From contig CAZXMW010000013.1 in NCBI GenBank assembly GCA_964641415.1, forward strand, positions 9,242-73,241: a stretch of 64,000 nucleotides of DNA. The letters run 5' to 3'. Every line of letters starts with the position of its first letter. The first letter of the stretch is position 1. Positions 63,606-64,000 of the stretch are shown here, piece after piece. The stretch is from JAHECW01 sp964641415 (GTDB lineage Bacteria; Acidobacteriota; Thermoanaerobaculia; Thermoanaerobaculales; Sulfomarinibacteraceae). The translations under genes were made by a program, and so were the position numbers. The notes below the pieces were generated by a model. The model ran no database searches. It was not told the DNA's origin and worked only from the letters and a program-made list of their open reading frames with translations.

Positions 63606-64000
63606 GCTGCCGGGTAGGTTCTATTTGGCGCTGGGCCCGTTCTTCCGCGCATTCCGAATCGACCCGGGGAAGGAACCCAGGTTGATCGGGATTCGACTAT
63701 CCTGGATGGGGAGGGTCTTCGAGGATCTTCGCGGAATTGTGTGGAGGCGAGTGCTTCTGCCGCTTTCAGGGAGACAGAGCAGCTTGATGTAGCTGGGGGC
63801 TGCACCAGCAACGTCGTCTGGGAGCTGACATGTTGAGTCCTTGCGGAGAGTCAGTTTTTCCAGTCGACACTGAGCGGTACTATCGCGTTGTTGGGGCCTC
63901 CAAACCAAGATCATCGGTTGTCGCGGGCCTCCTCAGTATCGCGGTGGGTCATGTCCAGTCAAGTGGTGTAAGAAGGCCGCTGGCGTGATTCATGACGATC
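63606..64000. other. Downstream of hsdR, no gene supported
   Basis: These 395 bases hold only weak open frames with no recognisable product. The sequence is less GC-rich than the core genes. The last 60 bases (from about 63948, GGTCATGTCCAGTCAAGTGG) look like the outer end of an insertion sequence, but no transposase is visible before the window ends. Confidence 0.35.

Noticed and set aside
63621..63914. A 97-codon frame on the minus strand at the right end
   Set aside because: No domain, no ribosome-binding site, composition unlike neighbouring genes.
63948..64000. Possible insertion-sequence left end
   Set aside because: The resemblance is only by eye and the element would continue outside the window; no transposase or inverted repeat can be checked.

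Overview
The window is about 64 kb of high-GC bacterial chromosome with one 100-base scaffold gap (10747-10846), so it is probably part of a draft or metagenome-derived genome. The cell is Gram-negative. It has LPS heptose genes (hldE halves, a heptosyltransferase), Pal/CpoB, a TonB-dependent receptor, RlpA and a type IV pilus motor cluster. Secreted proteins with the FADGFESGDTSAW signature, DUF4388, DUF6600 and the general gene mix suggest Acidobacteriota (Thermoanaerobaculia/Holophagae-like). That placement is inference from gene content, not from a marker-gene tree.

Layout. 1-10.6 kb (minus strand): a phosphate operon with an M28 peptidase, two PstS-type binding proteins, pstC, pstA, pstB, phoU, phoB and phoR (cut by the window edge). 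A three-unit, 11-bp-period PHO box lies upstream of the second pstS. 10.6-19.2 kb: the gap and its repeats, then an outer-membrane operon (TonB-dependent receptor, beta-helix protein, secreted beta-sandwich protein) with a weaker PHO-box-like array upstream, and a lipoprotein phosphodiesterase. This suggests that the first 19 kb serves phosphate scavenging. 19.2-28.7 kb: rlpA, an AAA/DUF4143 ATPase, a shortened secreted protein, purB, a HEAT-repeat protein, a large secreted protein, a broken HTH gene, a miniature transposable element and a PIN toxin/HTH antitoxin pair. 28.8-29.1 kb: tRNA-Ala(GGC) and a selenocysteine tRNA (selC). 29.1-30.8 kb: DUF4388, FmdB zinc ribbon and DUF192 proteins. 30.8-37.9 kb (minus): pilB-pilT-pilC-pilS-pilR. 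38-40.5 kb (minus): ADP-heptose and heptosyltransferase genes, then a second copy of the miniature element. 40.8-52.3 kb (plus): a Trp-rich DUF6600 protein, cdd, a cluster of palindromes including a fold-back element, a SpoU methyltransferase, pal, cpoB, rpsT, purC, an EF-G paralogue, a gingipain-like peptidase candidate and a winged-helix/FHA regulator.

52.4-64 kb: a defence island directly downstream of tRNA-Leu(UAA). Its backbone is a type I restriction-modification system (hsdM, hsdS, hsdR). Accessory modules sit between the hsd genes: an Abi_2 (AbiF/D-like HEPN) gene with its own small structured RNA, an Abi_C gene coupled to an unrecognised gene, and a RhuM-family gene. Next to the Abi_2 and RhuM modules lie diverged remnants of hsdM (3' end) and hsdR (5' end), so the locus looks assembled by allele exchange. 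The hsdR motor domain also carries an in-frame insertion of a DUF559 PD-(D/E)XK nuclease domain between helicase motifs I and II, bounded by near-perfect terminal inverted repeats. This is the most unusual object in the window.
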